Source of the DNA: Flectonema sp. DT1601
Taxonomy: Eukaryota; Euglenozoa; Diplonemea; Diplonemida; Diplonemidae
DNA: 64,000 nucleotides
Direction of reading: 5' to 3'
NCBI GenBank assembly: GCA_964019425.1
Contig: OZ025822.1
Span: forward strand, 124,001-188,000
Shown here: piece by piece, positions 9,870 to 21,915 of the stretch
Layout: every line of letters starts with the position of its first letter
Position numbering within the stretch: position 1 is the first letter of the stretch
Position numbers and translations under genes: made by a program
Notes under the pieces: model-generated
Databases searched by the model: none
Told to the model about the DNA's origin: nothing
Seen by the model: only the letters and a program-made list of their open reading frames with translations

Positions 9870-11710
9870 TACCTATTAATAGAATAAAAAACAATGCATT
9901 GCGTGTCAAAAAAAAAAATTTATATAATTAAGCCTTTGACACTCGTTCGGTAATTCCTTATGGGTCCCGGTGATGCTGGTGCAGGTGTGTAAAATTTCAC
10001 TGAATTTAGAAAAAATAACCAACATAAGAAGCATCAAAGAAAACACAGAATGTTGAACATTAGACGCTGCGTATAGATTTTCTTGTCGGTACCAGGGTAA
10101 TAAATCGATGACAAAAAAAAGAATTTAGAACGTGGCCCGTGGAAAAAAAAAAGGGAAAAAAAAAAAACATTAATTAAGAAAAACTTAAAAAAAGAGAATA
10201 AAAAAAATAAAAAAAAAAAAAAGAGAACACCAGGGTATGCTATCGCAAAGAGAAACAGAAAACAGTAACTTTTTTTTTTTTTTTTTTTTGCTACTTTTTT
10301 TTTTTTTTTTTTCCTTCCTTTTTTTTCTTTAAAAAAAATTTTCTATGTCGATAATTCATCGTAATTTTTTTTTCTTTCCCCCCTCCTCTATTCTAGCCAG
10401 TTTCAAGTTGCTTACAGTAAACTCCAATTATTAAGTCGATCCTCTCTACCTTCTCCCTTTTCCCCAACAAAAATGAAATACTTCCTTCGATTTCTCTCAC
10501 AAAAGTTAAAAAAAAAACCACACATAAAAAAAAATAAAAAAAAGAAGAAGAAACGCCTTACAACTACAAAGTCATTCTGAGCAATTCTTGAGATTTTTTT
10601 TTTTTTTTTTCTGTAAACGCAATCGCTGCTTAAGGCAAGACTAGCTGCAACAAGAAGGGAAAGGCACGGGAGAAGGAATTCCCTCTCATGTTCAAATGCT
10701 CTCGTCATTTTATTTTTTTTTAAACGGGCACAAACGAGATTGGTACCCTCTACATATTTCGGTTGTGTGGTCAAGAATTACCCCCCCACAAGTTGGAAGC
10801 AAAGAGAAACACAAGTTTCAGTGAGCAAAACGATCTTTTTTTTTTTTTTTTTTTAGTTAGTTAGTTTTACAAAGGAATTTAATGAGGGGGAAAAAAAAAA
10901 GGAGCGGGGAAAGGAGAGAGACATCGCCTCGCCGATCAGCACAACAAACAAAAAAGGAAAACAAACAAAAAAGGGGGAGAAAAAAACCGCCAAACCTTTT
11001 TACGCGCACTTCCTGGCAAATACGACCTTTCTTCAAAAATCATAAGGGGTGCGTGTAAAATGGTTTTTTAAAATGGAAAAAACGGTTTAGTGCTGTAAGT
11101 ATAGAGACACTTTTTTAGAGCGAAAAAGCAGATGAAAAAGAAGGGCATGATTTAAGCAATAACGTTATGAGTAAAACATAAGTATCACAAGACTACTAAT
11201 AAGGAGTCAGTTGCAGAGGCTATCTGCTTCTGGTGATGAATTCTTATGCTTTTTTCTCAAAAAAAAAAAAAAAAAAAAAAAAAAAGTATGACAAAACAAA
11301 AATATAAATGTAAAAAGGCCATCAGTGACCAGCACATCCATCTTAAAGTCGAAGGTTCGTGAAGATGTCGTTTTTTTTTTTTTTTTTTTTTTTTTACACT
11401 TTCCTCACTGTAAGCTAACTGCGAGCCTGAGTGAAGAAAAGCAGGGATAGAACGTATCGATAATCCCCCCGATTAAATTATTTTTTTTTTTTTCTACTTC
11501 CCCCTGTTGTCATGTAACAACCATCTCTTTTTTCCCTCAATAAAAAACACCAATAGACTTCTCCGTTAAGTGTTAGTATAGCTAGAGAGAGAAAAGAGAA
11601 GAATCTGGGACAACATCTCTGACACTGTAGTTCAAAAACTTTGGGATGGGAATGGGGAACGGGAAACGAGAGAAGGAAGCAAAATGGGTTTTTTTTTTGG
11701 AAGTGCGGGG

Positions 11711-11747
<37 letters not shown>

Positions 11748-12365
11748 CGTTCTTATAATATTTTTTTTTGTTTTTTTGTTTTTTTGTTTTTTCCCTTTTG
11801 AAAATACAAATACTAAAATGGAAATCACTTAACATGGTTTCCCATGGTCGGATATTTTTTTTCTGCCAAAACCACTTTCAACGAAGTCGTACTCATTGAA
11901 GTAGCAACAGTAAATAAAACCCTTGAGACACCATCTTTTACTTTTTTATTTTTATTTTGTTTCTTTTTTTTTTTTTTTTTTTTGGTCGTATTTCCATCTC
12001 CTTGTTAGTATAGCTTAATATGAGTTTAATATAAGATTGTTGCACTAGATCAAAAAATATTAAAAAAAAGGAAAAGTTATAAGAACACATTTGTTCTGCT
12101 GTTCCATAAAACACTGTGGAATACGTAGTTCAGACCATCTTATGCTACATGTCCCTCTTAGGCCGTAAGTTCGGGGACTTCATTCCAGTTTTTTTTTTTT
12201 TTTTTTTGATAAATTGTTAGTAAAGATAATTATTGTTTTAATTTTTATTTTATTTTTTTTAAAATTTCGGTAATGTGACAAAAAAAGCCACTCTAAAACT
12301 TGGGCACACAAATAGCCGACTGCGCGACTGCAAATTATGCTGTTCCTTCACTACGGAATGATAAT
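9868..12365. other. Homopolymer-rich intergenic spacer, 2.5 kb
   Basis: No confident gene. The stretch is built of long T and A runs with short complex islands. On the minus strand 9935-10015 reads like a short coding exon (KFYTPAPASPGPIRNYRTSV, ending in a stop) after an acceptor TTCTAAATTCAG, but no partner exon was found. Inverted repeats occur at 9903-9944 (GTGTCAAA/TTTGACAC), 11177-11248 (nested stems) and 12151-12178 (GTCCC/GGGAC enclosing CTTA/TAAG). Long frames here encode only Lys or Phe runs and are not genes. Confidence 0.5.
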
Positions 12366-15300
12366 TTATTCTTTAGCACCGACATCTTCGCCTGCCAATT
12401 CGTCTATGTTGAGATCCTGAATTCCATCGATGTTAAGTGACTCTTTAAAGTCACGAAGCAACTCTGAATCTTCTCCAAAGCCATCAAAGTCACCGACAGC
12501 AGTGGAAACGGTCGCCTTTCCATCGTCAAGGATGTTCGCTACAAGCGCCGACCAACCGTTGAACGGATGAGTTCTCTGACCCTTACCAGATATATCATCG
12601 TAGTGTTCCCATAAGTATCCAGTTTCTTGGTATCTGTTATTGTTTTATTTTTGTATTAAAAATATCAGTCACATATAAAAAATAAAAAATAAAAACTAAG
12701 TTTTAACACACGTTCTCATCACAGCCGAGTAGACTCGTCTAGCGAGCTCGTTCTTCAACTTTGCAGCAGGCTCAGATCCCTGTTCCGCGTAGTGACGAAG
12801 ACACTCCACTGCTAAATAATTAATGTTAATCCACACAGCTCCTCTCCAGTATGGGGCATCACCAGGTGCGTTTTCAGTCATGTAGAGAGGACTTTTTAGA
12901 GAAAGGGAACGAAGACCTTGATCGGTGAACATTTCAATGTCCTGAAGCTTTTCAATAAGAGCATCAACGTGTTCTTCGTTACCTTTGTAAGGAAGAAGCC
13001 TCAAGAAGAGCGGCATAAAGCTGACGTAACCAACGTGTTCTGTGGTTGATTATATTTTATTCTTTTTTTTTTTTTTTTTTTAATTATTTTTTAACATTAG
13101 GAATAAAACATACCAGTGAACCCTGGCTCTGGAACCTCAGGTGAAACAATTTTATTTTTAATAAGAAGATTCTTACCAGTGTCATCGGCAAGAACGAACA
13201 TGAAGTTAGGATGACTGTCAGGGCAAAAGTCGGAAATCTGTTTGTTGCTAAGAAGTGGAAACACATCCTCAAGTCTGACATTAAATGTAACTGATGTGTC
13301 ACTTAAAACTTCAATAGTACCCTTACCTCCTGAGCTTGGGACAGCACGAACGAGAGCGCGGGTGCCTTGCCAAATTACTTGACCAGATCTCTTGAATTTG
13401 AGCGTCTTAGTGATTTGAACTCTCATGCCGACTTTGATGGTCGGGTCCTCAGACCATTTCTGTGCTTGCGAGATCATCTGATAGACGTCGACAGGAATCT
13501 GTGAATCCATTGGCTCTTCATCATTACGACATCTAATTGCGATATCTTTACGAAGTCCAACAGTTGTTCCGATGTTGAAACCGTCAACAATAGTTCCAGG
13601 CATTACTTCTCTACGAGAAACAAGACCTCTATCAGCGTAGTATCCTGTGATAGGATCATAGTGATAGATTCCAATTGCTTTAATAGTAGCGAAGGCTTTA
13701 GTACGATATTGGTTTCCGTAGACGTCTTCAAGTTTTTCATCAGCCGATCCTGACTCGTCAACTTCGAGAGAGAACAAGTCAGCCAAAGCCGTCTGCGCTG
13801 CTGCAACCCAACTCGCTAAATCCAAATGCGCTTCGTGTCTACTTGGCCAATAAGATCTTGGGTAATCATCAAGACCACTTCCTAGTGTCATTGGAACCAG
13901 TCTTTCATCTTCGTGATTACGTCCTCTCCATGCGTACAGCCCAGTACTTGGTCTTTCCTCTCCAACTTCCATACCAGTTTCAAAGTATGCTGCGGTGTTT
14001 GCTTCCTGAGAATCAATAATCCACTTTGACCAATTCTCAAGGTGAGGTAACAAGACATGTCTCAATTCATCTGCGTCATACAAAGACTGGTAGCAACCAG
14101 CAGTGAGCTGTCTATTTGGATTACATGTAGTTGGGTACTCTGACTTCGTTAGAAGCTGACGAGCGACGAGAGAAAGCAAAGTTGGCGGGTTGGCAATACC
14201 TGGGAACTGAGCAATGAACTGGGTTGGGATTCTTGAGCGGGCAAATTCACCGATGGCTTGCTCACGTGGGATCCAACCTCCCTGACAAACAGAAGGGTTC
14301 TTGTTACCACGCATAGTTCCCATCCAGCTAGCCAGAGACTCAGCTGCCAGAGCCTTATCAAATTGTAAAACACTTCTCAAGTGAAAACCTTCATCCCATA
14401 GAAACCCTCTTGGGAATGATGTTCTTGAAGGTGTGAATGAGAAGAGAGAGACTGGCTCACTGTCGAAGATTCCTCCAAAGTCACGAATCTTAATTTTACC
14501 GTACCAGTAACCAGCTCCTCCCAACAAGTTAGCAATTGCGTGTCTCTGCAGATCTCTTTCCTTTGGTCTGACTTGTGTTGGGAATGCCTGTTGGATCTTG
14601 CTGTTGAATATTCTGCGTCCTGCCTCAGTCCAGTGACCAATCCTTTTCAAACTATCAGTTACTGGTTGTTGGTATTGCTTCTCACCTCTGTCAGTTGTCA
14701 TAATGACGTCAAGTTGAACACCAGCACCATCCTTAGCCTCGACCTTAATGATCAGGAATTCACAGGACTCATCAGCGTTCTTACCAGCACGCCAGCTTGC
14801 GACGGATTCCTTCATCTTAATTAGGGAAATGTCTTGCTTGCATGTCCAGGTGATGGTACCGTTGGTAGAGAAGTGAATCTGCGCCTTACCAAAAGTTGCC
14901 TTTGACTCAACATCAACAACAGTAAGACCGGTATCAGTCTCAGTTGGTTTTGTGATTGGAACAGCAGAAGAGACTTCCATACATTTTGCACCAGCAGGAG
15001 TGTTGCCATCACAGTCAGTACCGAGATAGAAGAAGAGGTTCATATTACCATCTCTAGTCTGGGCATCCATACCGGAGTACTTTCCATGAGGAGTTGCCTT
15101 TACACGCTGAACCCATTCAATGTTTGCAGTTTTACTGTGAGCAGAGTACTCAGTGAGTGCCATCTCTCTTGGCTTTATCAGAGAAGCTTCAATGTCAATG
15201 CCGAGCTTCATGTCGTGAACTTCTTCTTCTGCGTATGTACGCATGTCGTGAGCTTTCCACTTTAAAAGAGTGATCTTTCCAGTTCTGGTGAGGTCTTCAT

Positions 15301-15673
15301 TCGAAACATCATGTCTGATTATGTCACTGCGTTCTCTACTCCACATCAGTCCAGTGACAAACGAAGATGGTTCACTCATACTCTTCACACCAAAGAATAA
15401 CTGAGGTGTGTACGTGCCCCAATATAAACTCTGTTTGTGTTTGGCACTGAATGATTGCTTCAAAGATTTTCCTGACTTATCCCAAGGTTCTAACCAATCT
15501 CTACCAGCGAAACACGCTGCTGCTTCAATTGCTGTGTCATCAAACAACTCAGCAAGTCTCGGATCTCTAGGAGCTTCATAAGGCTCACGCGGATCACATG
15601 GTAAGTCTAATTCATAACTGACATCGACTACTGATGTAACCAGAGTGCTCAATATTATTGGTACACCAGTCAT
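12366..15673 (-). CDS. GCS1: Mannosyl-oligosaccharide glucosidase (glucosidase I, GH63)
   Basis: Three exons: 15673-13114, 13039-12712 and 12633-12366, with GT-AG introns of 74 and 78 nt; the total is 3156 nt, 1051 residues, in frame throughout. The N-terminus is a short hydrophobic signal/anchor. Family blocks are clear: WGTYTPQLFFGVKS, GMDAQTRDGNMNLFFYLG, FPRGFLWDEGFHL, GGWIPREQAIGE, WRGRNHEDERLVPMTLGSG and LDDYPR. The third exon supplies YQETGYLWEHYDD and THPFNGWSALV, typical of the GH63 end. The enzyme removes the outermost glucose from the Glc3Man9GlcNAc2 glycan in the ER lumen, directly after transfer by oligosaccharyltransferase, whose subunit TMEM258 is encoded at 55 kb. Intron 1 contains a poly-A block in the mRNA sense. 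Confidence 0.95.
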
Positions 15674-15995
15674 GTGTATTTATTTTAGATATCTGTGTCT
15701 TAAAATTAATATTATGCACAATCTTGAATACTGAAAACTATACTCAGACTCCATTCCGACATTTACATACGGTCCCTGGTTGCTGTTGCAAGAGTCGTGT
15801 TTTATCGTCGTTGTTTATAACAGGAAAAATAAGAAATCAAATTAGGGATGATTATGCAATCAATTCAAAACTGTGTCGCTATTCAAGTTATTAACAAAAA
15901 TATATTTCATAAGAGGAAATAGAATGAAACGGGACGACGGATTCTTTTCTTGGGGAGGAGAGGGAAGGAACGAAGTAATTATTATGTTAAAAATG
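15674..15995. other. Intergenic spacer, 0.3 kb
   Basis: Leader of the glucosidase gene and trailer region before the radial spoke gene. An acceptor-like TTTTAAGACACAG lies about 20 nt before the glucosidase start. No gene seen. Confidence 0.4.
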
Positions 15996-17660
15996 CTACT
16001 CTGCAGGTTCTTCTTCTTCTTCATTGCCTTCATCTTCAGAATCGTTTTCTTTGGGTTCTTCACCTCGTAGGATGAGCTTTTCAAGCATTGACGTGGGGTC
16101 ACTTACCTCTTGTAGGTCATCAACTTCTTGTTGTAGAACAGGTGGGAGCTGAGGAGCAAATGCTGCGTCAGTTGCTTTGGAACCATCACCAAAATAAATA
16201 TAACCCGATACCTTGTTAGTAGTCACCCACGAGCATGCTCCTGGCCAGCGGAGTGATCTAACGACAACGACGCCATGTTTCTTATAAAAATTGTTAACAG
16301 TACGAGCATTCCATGATTGAAGAGTTATTCTTTTTGGATTAGATGGATCGTCTTCAGCTGCGTCATCTTCAGCTGCGTCGTCGTCTTCTTCTTCCGGTTC
16401 GGGTTCTTGTCCTTCTTCTGTTTCTTTTGGTTCTTGTGGTATTTTAATTGTAGCGTACTTCTTATCTCCTGCAATTGGTTGAAGTAATTCTTTCGCTTCC
16501 TCTTCGGGTTCTTTTTCTTCCTCTTCTTCCGGTTCTTCCGCTGCTTCGTCTTCCTCTGGTTCGGGTTTTGGAGGGAGTTGTGTTCCTCGTCCTGTTTTGT
16601 AAATGAATGGTCTTGTGTGGACCCATTTTTCCGATGACTGTAAACACTCAATCCCTTCATCAAGTTGGATTGGTTTTGCTTCAGAAGTCAGAGGAAGGAA
16701 TTTTTGATATTTAATCGCATTCGGGTCTTCTTCTTCCTCTTCTTCTTCTTCATCTTCAGCAACAAATACGTCGACTTCACCCTCAGGTGCTATGGTCGTC
16801 GAGGACCAAATCCTAGCAAGCTGAGCCCTCAAATAGTTCATTTCATTTCCTGGAAATGGCGGATAGCTCTTTACAGGAGCGTCTAGATTCCCTGTCAGAT
16901 ATTTTTTAATCCTTTGAGATGCTATAATCTGTTGTGGAGTCACATCTGGTAACTCAGTCCACTCACCCCCAGAATAATGACAAACCCAAAATGAAATTCT
17001 ATTTAATCCAATCCCTGGAGGCTCTGCTTGAATAGGAATTTCAACCCCCTTTCTTGGAGGTTTCGGCATGTTGTAACGCTCAACAGGAATCTTTTCTACA
17101 AGAGGATTTAATAGTCTTTTTGAGACTACTACTGTGTAGTTATGTTCTGTTCCGAATACACGACCAAAGAAGGATGCCTCTTCAAGATTCTTGTCTCGAA
17201 CTAAATTCGACATTGCCTGCTCTAATAGAAAATATTCAGACTTGGGAAGACCGAATCCACATAATCTGTGAAAACGTTGATCCTCAGTAATAGGCCTCAC
17301 TGGAGGGACTGTAACTGGTTCTGTTGTTGTGGTTGTTACTGTCGTGAATATTGTTGGTTTGTGAACTTTGGTGTTAACAACCGGTTTTGGTTTATGAAAA
17401 AGCTTCTTTTCTTCAGATGCTCTTACCACATCTCTCTCATCTTGTACAACTGTTTTCATTCCACTTTGTCTTTCGGATTTAAATCTCCTGTATTTAACCT
17501 GCTTGCTAAATTCTGGAATGTTATCTCCACTCTTTATCTTTGTGTTTCCGTCTAATGCTTTTGTTACCATGTTTACTAGATGGTCGTATACGCTGTACCC
17601 TTCAGCATCTGCTTTTAGCAAATCTACTTTAACCCTATTGAAATCCTCCGTGTCACTCAT
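15996..17660 (-). CDS. RSPH4A/RSPH6A: Radial spoke head protein 4/6
   Basis: 554 residues from the ATG at 17660. The conserved core is obvious: GIGLNRISFWVCHYSGGEWT, ELPDVTPQQIIASQRIKKYL, TGNLDAPVKSYPPFPGNEMN and YLRAQLARIWSSTTIAPEGE. The N-terminus YSVYDHLVNMVTKAL matches the family helix. Long Glu-rich stretches follow the core and close the protein, as in other RSPH4/6. It is a structural subunit of the radial spoke head in the 9+2 axoneme. An acceptor-like CCCAACAG lies about 35 nt before the start. Together with CFAP298 it indicates a motile flagellum with radial spokes. Confidence 0.93.
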   Translation of the reverse strand: MSDTEDFNRVKVDLLKADAEGYSVYDHLVNMVTKALDGNTKIKSGDNIPEFSKQVKYRRFKSERQSGMKTVVQDERDVVRASEEKKLFHKPKPVVNTKVHKPTIFTTVTTTTTEPVTVPPVRPITEDQRFHRLCGFGLPKSEYFLLEQAMSNLVRDKNLEEASFFGRVFGTEHNYTVVVSKRLLNPLVEKIPVERYNMPKPPRKGVEIPIQAEPPGIGLNRISFWVCHYSGGEWTELPDVTPQQIIASQRIKKYLTGNLDAPVKSYPPFPGNEMNYLRAQLARIWSSTTIAPEGEVDVFVAEDEEEEEEEEDPNAIKYQKFLPLTSEAKPIQLDEGIECLQSSEKWVHTRPFIYKTGRGTQLPPKPEPEEDEAAEEPEEEEEKEPEEEAKELLQPIAGDKKYATIKIPQEPKETEEGQEPEPEEEDDDAAEDDAAEDDPSNPKRITLQSWNARTVNNFYKKHGVVVVRSLRWPGACSWVTTNKVSGYIYFGDGSKATDAAFAPQLPPVLQQEVDDLQEVSDPTSMLEKLILRGEEPKENDSEDEGNEEEEEPAE

Positions 17661-18260
17661 TTTGAAGTGTTGTTCACACTCAAGGAGACGCACCTGTTGG
17701 GATGATAGTTTTGACAATGTAGAAACAGTAATAAACTTTATAATACTAAAATAAGTAAGAAAGGTTAAATAACAGAAGATTAGGCTTTAAGTTATCCAGA
17801 AATCGCTGTTGTATCTGGTAGTTCTGGGGGATCACGTACAAGTTGAGCGCCCCATTGAAGGGGGAAAACTTGTAGTAGTTTCTCGTGCTACCCATTCTTT
17901 GATAAGCTGTGATTTGTAAAATTAAGGTTTATTTTTAAAAAAACAAAAGCCTTCACGAATTCTTAACTCTGTAGCCTCGCTGAGTGTAGGTGGACCACAT
18001 ATAGTTAATTGAGAACGGTCGGGGCAGGGGTATCGGGTGGTGGAAAGGGACGAGAACATCGGGTTCGACTAACTTTTGTCAGTTTTTTTCTTGCTCACTT
18101 TTGTTAAGCTTTTAATGTTTTGTTTTTTTTATTTTTTTGCTTCTACCTTTTTTTTTTTTTTTTTTTTTTTCTTCTTCTCAGTATATTTACTTTTTTTTTT
18201 TTTTTTCTTGGCTCCCCCCGAAATGGCATGTAAATTTCGTCACTGCTCGCTCTCCGAGTA

Positions 18261-18291
<31 letters not shown>

Positions 18292-18837
18292 CCCCCATCC
18301 CTATAAATGACTCCTTTTATTTGCTTAATTTCCGTACACCGATAAGAACACAAGTATAGTACAGCTATTTTTTTTTCACTAGTTCAACTTTCCTTTAAAC
18401 TGAAACCTCCGTCCCTGTTAATTCTAGTCACCCTGATTACCTCTTTTCGGTTGCGTTTGGGTGAAAGAAAAAAAAAACATTTCTGGAGGTGAAGTTAGGA
18501 GTGAAAGGTTTTAAAAATAAAAAAAATAAACAAAAAAAAAAAAAAATAAAATAAAATAAAAAATTAGAGAGTAGAAAACAAAAATAAAAATAAAATAAAA
18601 ATAATAAAGATGTAAGGTAATGTAATCGCTATGAATGTCGGGTAGCTCACGCTTGTACTGCTTAATCTCTTTCAAATATTTTCTCTCTATCTCACTCTCT
18701 TATTTATTTGTCACCTGCTCCCTCTCCCTATCATCTGGTTTCGTTCGATACTCGTCGCTTGCTTTCCCTAAAATCGTGTGGGTAGTTTTGGAAGGAGTGA
18801 GGGAGGGAAGAGGGAGGAAAAAACAGTTTCTGTCATC

Positions 18838-18868
<31 letters not shown>

Positions 18869-19691
18869 ACTTTCTTCAGCGTCACACTAAAGGGAGGAAG
18901 TCCTCACAGCTTGAGACCAGTCACAATGAAATCGTGTTCTTCATTCTTATTATTTTTTTTTTTTTTTTCCTCTTGCCTTTTTTTCATTGTCCTTAATGTG
19001 GTCACTGCAATCAACCGTCACCTGAGGCAACGTTTTTTTATGGAATCTAATTTTGCTGTTCTTTTTTTTTTTTTTTTTTTTTTTTCGTCCCCTTCTCCTC
19101 GAGAGAAATAATGTAGTAGTAAAAGTTAGATAATTGCATGAAAAAAAAAAAGATCTCTTTTTTTTTTTTTTAAACCCAGCGCGCTACCAATGAAATCGTC
19201 TTGCCATTTTCGTGTCATGCTTCCTCTTCGTTGCAAACCCTTTTTATTATTCCCTTGTTTTCTTTTTTTTTTTTTTTTCCTTGGGTGCATTTGGATTTGA
19301 GTTGCTTCTTTTTTATATTTCTTTTTTTTATTGTTTTTTTTTTATAGTCAGGACTCCTGATATATGTGAGTTTTTCGCAAGAGCGAACCACTATACAAAA
19401 TTCATTGTTTTTTTTGTTTTTTTTTGTTTTTTGTTTTTTTTTTGGAGGTCAATGTTGCTGAAGCTGCACACGACTAAGTATTCAAAAACAGAACTTTGTG
19501 TAGACTCAACTCAATCTATCTTTCACCTTCATATTTGTCTCCGGTTTGCTTACTTTATTTGGTTGCTATAACAACACTCTGGGGGAGCCTTAGTGACTTT
19601 ATTTTTATCTTTTTTTTCATAATCGAGCGTATAGGAAAAATGTATTTCTTTTTGTTTTTTTTTTTGTTGTAAATTGGTTTTACTTATTTTC
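17661..19691. other. Intergenic spacer, 2 kb, homopolymer-rich
   Basis: No confident gene. It holds many T runs, an imperfect nested hairpin at about 17817-17891 (GGTAG/CTACC, CAAGTT/AACTTG, CCCC/GGGG), a G-rich island at 18021-18049 and, on the minus strand around 18640-18790, an open reading with protein-like composition (GKASDEYRTKPDDRERE, later YLKEIKQYKRELPDIHSDYI) broken by an in-frame TAA. That may be a dead exon or chance. Confidence 0.4.
18021..18049 (+). other. G-quadruplex-like G-rich island
   Basis: Runs GGGG, GGGG, GGG and GGG with loops of 2, 4 and 9 bases, the last loop also containing two GG pairs. This is strikingly G-rich for a window dominated by A and T. In mRNA sense it would be C-rich. 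Whether it folds is untested. Confidence 0.5.
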
Positions 19692-20893
19692 TTAGTATCT
19701 CTTGCCTCCCTTGTAGTCGCCCTTGAACCCTTTGAATCCCTTTCCTTTACCCTTCTTTCCCTTGCCCTTTCCTTTTCCCTTGAAGTTGCCTTGGTTATTC
19801 TTACGTTCGTAGTCTTCGACAGCTGCTGTGCCGAAAGTGTCGCAGTTAGTGCGGTGTTGAGCGTTGCCATCAATCTTCTCAACACGCTCCTTGTTGTTCG
19901 CATCGTATGTGAGTTCATCAAAAAATGATGATGTCTTCTTGTACTTGGATTCGACCTTTTCGTCTTCCTGTTTGTCATTCTCTTCCTTCTCCTTCATCTT
20001 TTGGTGGGATGCTCCGAAGTCGAATTCGTCCTTGAACTCAGTTGGTGAGTTTGTTTTCTTGTCATCTGCGAATTCCATTCCCGTGTGTCCGGCGTAGGAG
20101 TTTCCTCTCTTTCCCTTCTTTCCTCCCTTACCGCCTCCCTTCTTTCCTTTTCCGAAGTGATGGTGGTCTTTTCCCCCTCCCTTTCCACCGTATCCTCCGA
20201 AGTGTTGGCCCTTGAAACCACCACCTCCACCTCCACCTCCACCACCACCACCAGAGTTGTAGCTGTAGCGGTTGTAGTCATTTGAAACAGGCTTGAAAGT
20301 GTCGTAGATTGATGCGCCCTGGTGAGGAGGTCCGTGATGGTGTCCTCCACCTCCACCTCCACCTCCACCCATGCCCATGCCCATGCCCATGCCACCACCA
20401 CCACCACCGCCGCCGCCGCCTCCCTTACCACCATGGTGGTGCTGGTTGCTCCGTTGTGGTCTGTCCATGGCCATTCCAGCGCTTACTATCGCTGGATCTT
20501 GTAAGTTCTTTATGTTATTGTCATCGTATACAGTCAGATCTTTAATATCGTCTCCTTTAAACACGATGTAGTCATACACTGTTGTTGGTTAATATATTTG
20601 GTTTTTTTTTTTTTTTTTTTAAAAAGACAAGTCAAGTCAAACCTGTATCCTTAGCAGGGACATATCTTTCAGCAGGTCTGTTCTCTGTTCCAAATAGTTT
20701 GACATGCTCAAGAGAGACAGTGTTATTCTCAGGATTAATGTTACTTAAGGTTCCTGTATTTATTATGTTTTGTATGCATACGTTTGTTAATAATTATATA
20801 AAGTGATTCAAAAAAAAGAAATCTCATACCCTCGTATCTTATATTACTCTTGCTAATAATGCTGAGGCGGTTTCCTTTCTTACGCGCATCCAT
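19692..20893 (-). CDS. LSM14: LSM14/Scd6/RAP55 family mRNP protein
   Basis: Three exons 20893-20830, 20753-20643 and 20578-19692 (1062 nt, 353 residues), with GT-AG introns of 76 and 64 nt; the second has a poly-A block before its CAACAG acceptor. The LSm domain spans the exons: LSIISKSNIRYEG, TLSNINPENNTVSLEHVKLF, GTENRPAERYVPAKDT, YDYIVFKGDDIKDL. All other family marks follow: Gly-rich linker, FDF motif (EFDFGASHQK), FFD box (SSFFDELTYD), TFG box (NCDTFGTAAVEDY) and a Lys-Gly tail instead of RGG. These proteins bind DDX6/Dhh1 and eIF4G, repress translation and mark P-bodies. The KGKGKGKK tail is of the type frequent in dinoflagellate RNA-binding proteins. Confidence 0.93.
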
Positions 20894-21039
20894 CTTTCCT
20901 TACTTTGTGAGATGTGTATTCTGTGAAAGGTAATTGAGCACAAGTCACAACAGAAACTTTAGTAGGGAATCCCTTTTCTTTTTTTTTCTTTTTTAAATTA
21001 GGAATTCATCATATGAAAGATACCAGTACCGCACTACTT

Positions 21040-21915
21040 TTAATTGTGTATCTTTTGTGCTCCGTGTTTGTCTCTGCAGTCATCACCAAATTTGCATACC
21101 CCTCGAAGATCCATAATGCAGGCATCCCTAGGCATATTCTTATATACACACTCCTTACCAAACTTACAAGTTGGGAACGCACGAAGACAGGGATGAAGTT
21201 CCTGTTTTGGAGGTTCTTCAGATTTCACAACCTGTGCAGGTGGTGCTGTTCCCCAAATAGAAGAACAAACAGGTTGTTGAGATGCTCGTGTGGCATAGGA
21301 ATAAGGGTTTTCAACCCCTGCGGGAGTCCAAGGGACGGCAGATGCAGAGAGCTGGAAGTCTTGTGCTGGCTGTTGACGTTCAACTGTTTTGACTTTAAGA
21401 CCTGAATTAGATGTTGAATTGCTTTTGTCGGGTTTTTTAGATCCTAATCTGGGAAATTCCTCAAGCTGACTAACAAGAGGTATCGGCTGTGTTGTTTCTT
21501 GTGAGATATGTTTATCATTCCCACCTACTTCCCAGTATACCATATCAGTTCCGTCTTGCTCTCCGTCAATAACAAGATGTAATTCTTGTCTTTCATTGAT
21601 AAATTCATTTATAGTCGGTCGCTGTTGTTGACTATTTGCGCTTTCATCTCGCTCCACAACGGCTAGTTTTTTATTTACTTTAACAGTGCCAACTCCGTCT
21701 AGGACTTTATTATTTTTCTCAATACAACCACCAGGACCAATTCCTTCATGGCGTAGTGAACATTTCTCTTTGTAGGTACATCTACCTCTTAAGAAGTTCA
21801 AACATGTGTCACCAGGATAAGAATATAACCGACAGTCCTTTCCATAAGCACAAGACCCAAATTGATACACACAAGGGTGATGTGATACTTTATTTTCCTC
21901 GTTTTTTAAACTCAT
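21040..21915 (-). CDS. CCCH-type zinc-finger protein
   Basis: 291 residues from the ATG at 21915, which directly follows an A8 run. Two C-x7-C-x5-C-x3-H fingers are visible: CLNFLRGRCTYKEKCSLRH near the N-terminus and CIMDLRGVCKFGDDCRDKH near the C-terminus. Each is preceded by a related Cys triplet lacking the final His (CVYQFGSCAYGKDCRL and CLRAFPTCKFGKECVYK), so the protein has two finger pairs, one at each end, with a disordered middle. Such fingers usually bind AU-rich or poly-A RNA. It sits directly upstream of LSM14 in the array, about 150 nt away, so two mRNA-binding proteins are neighbours. I do not recognise a precise orthologue. Confidence 0.75.
   Translation of the reverse strand: MSLKNEENKVSHHPCVYQFGSCAYGKDCRLYSYPGDTCLNFLRGRCTYKEKCSLRHEGIGPGGCIEKNNKVLDGVGTVKVNKKLAVVERDESANSQQQRPTINEFINERQELHLVIDGEQDGTDMVYWEVGGNDKHISQETTQPIPLVSQLEEFPRLGSKKPDKSNSTSNSGLKVKTVERQQPAQDFQLSASAVPWTPAGVENPYSYATRASQQPVCSSIWGTAPPAQVVKSEEPPKQELHPCLRAFPTCKFGKECVYKNMPRDACIMDLRGVCKFGDDCRDKHGAQKIHN

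Noticed and set aside
11177-11248. Cloverleaf-like fold CATAAG/CTTATG with two inner hairpins
   Set aside because: Stems are 4-6 bp and no other copy was found; not enough to call an RNA gene.
11478-11835. Open frames of 60-120 codons on both strands
   Set aside because: They consist mostly of Lys or Phe from A/T runs and show no protein-like composition; the same holds for 18076-18306, 18635-19111 and 52200-52337.
20085-20545. Gly, Ser/Thr or His/Pro-rich frames opposite LSM14
   Set aside because: They are mirror frames of the Gly-rich linker of LSM14, whose full domain order and splicing are well supported.
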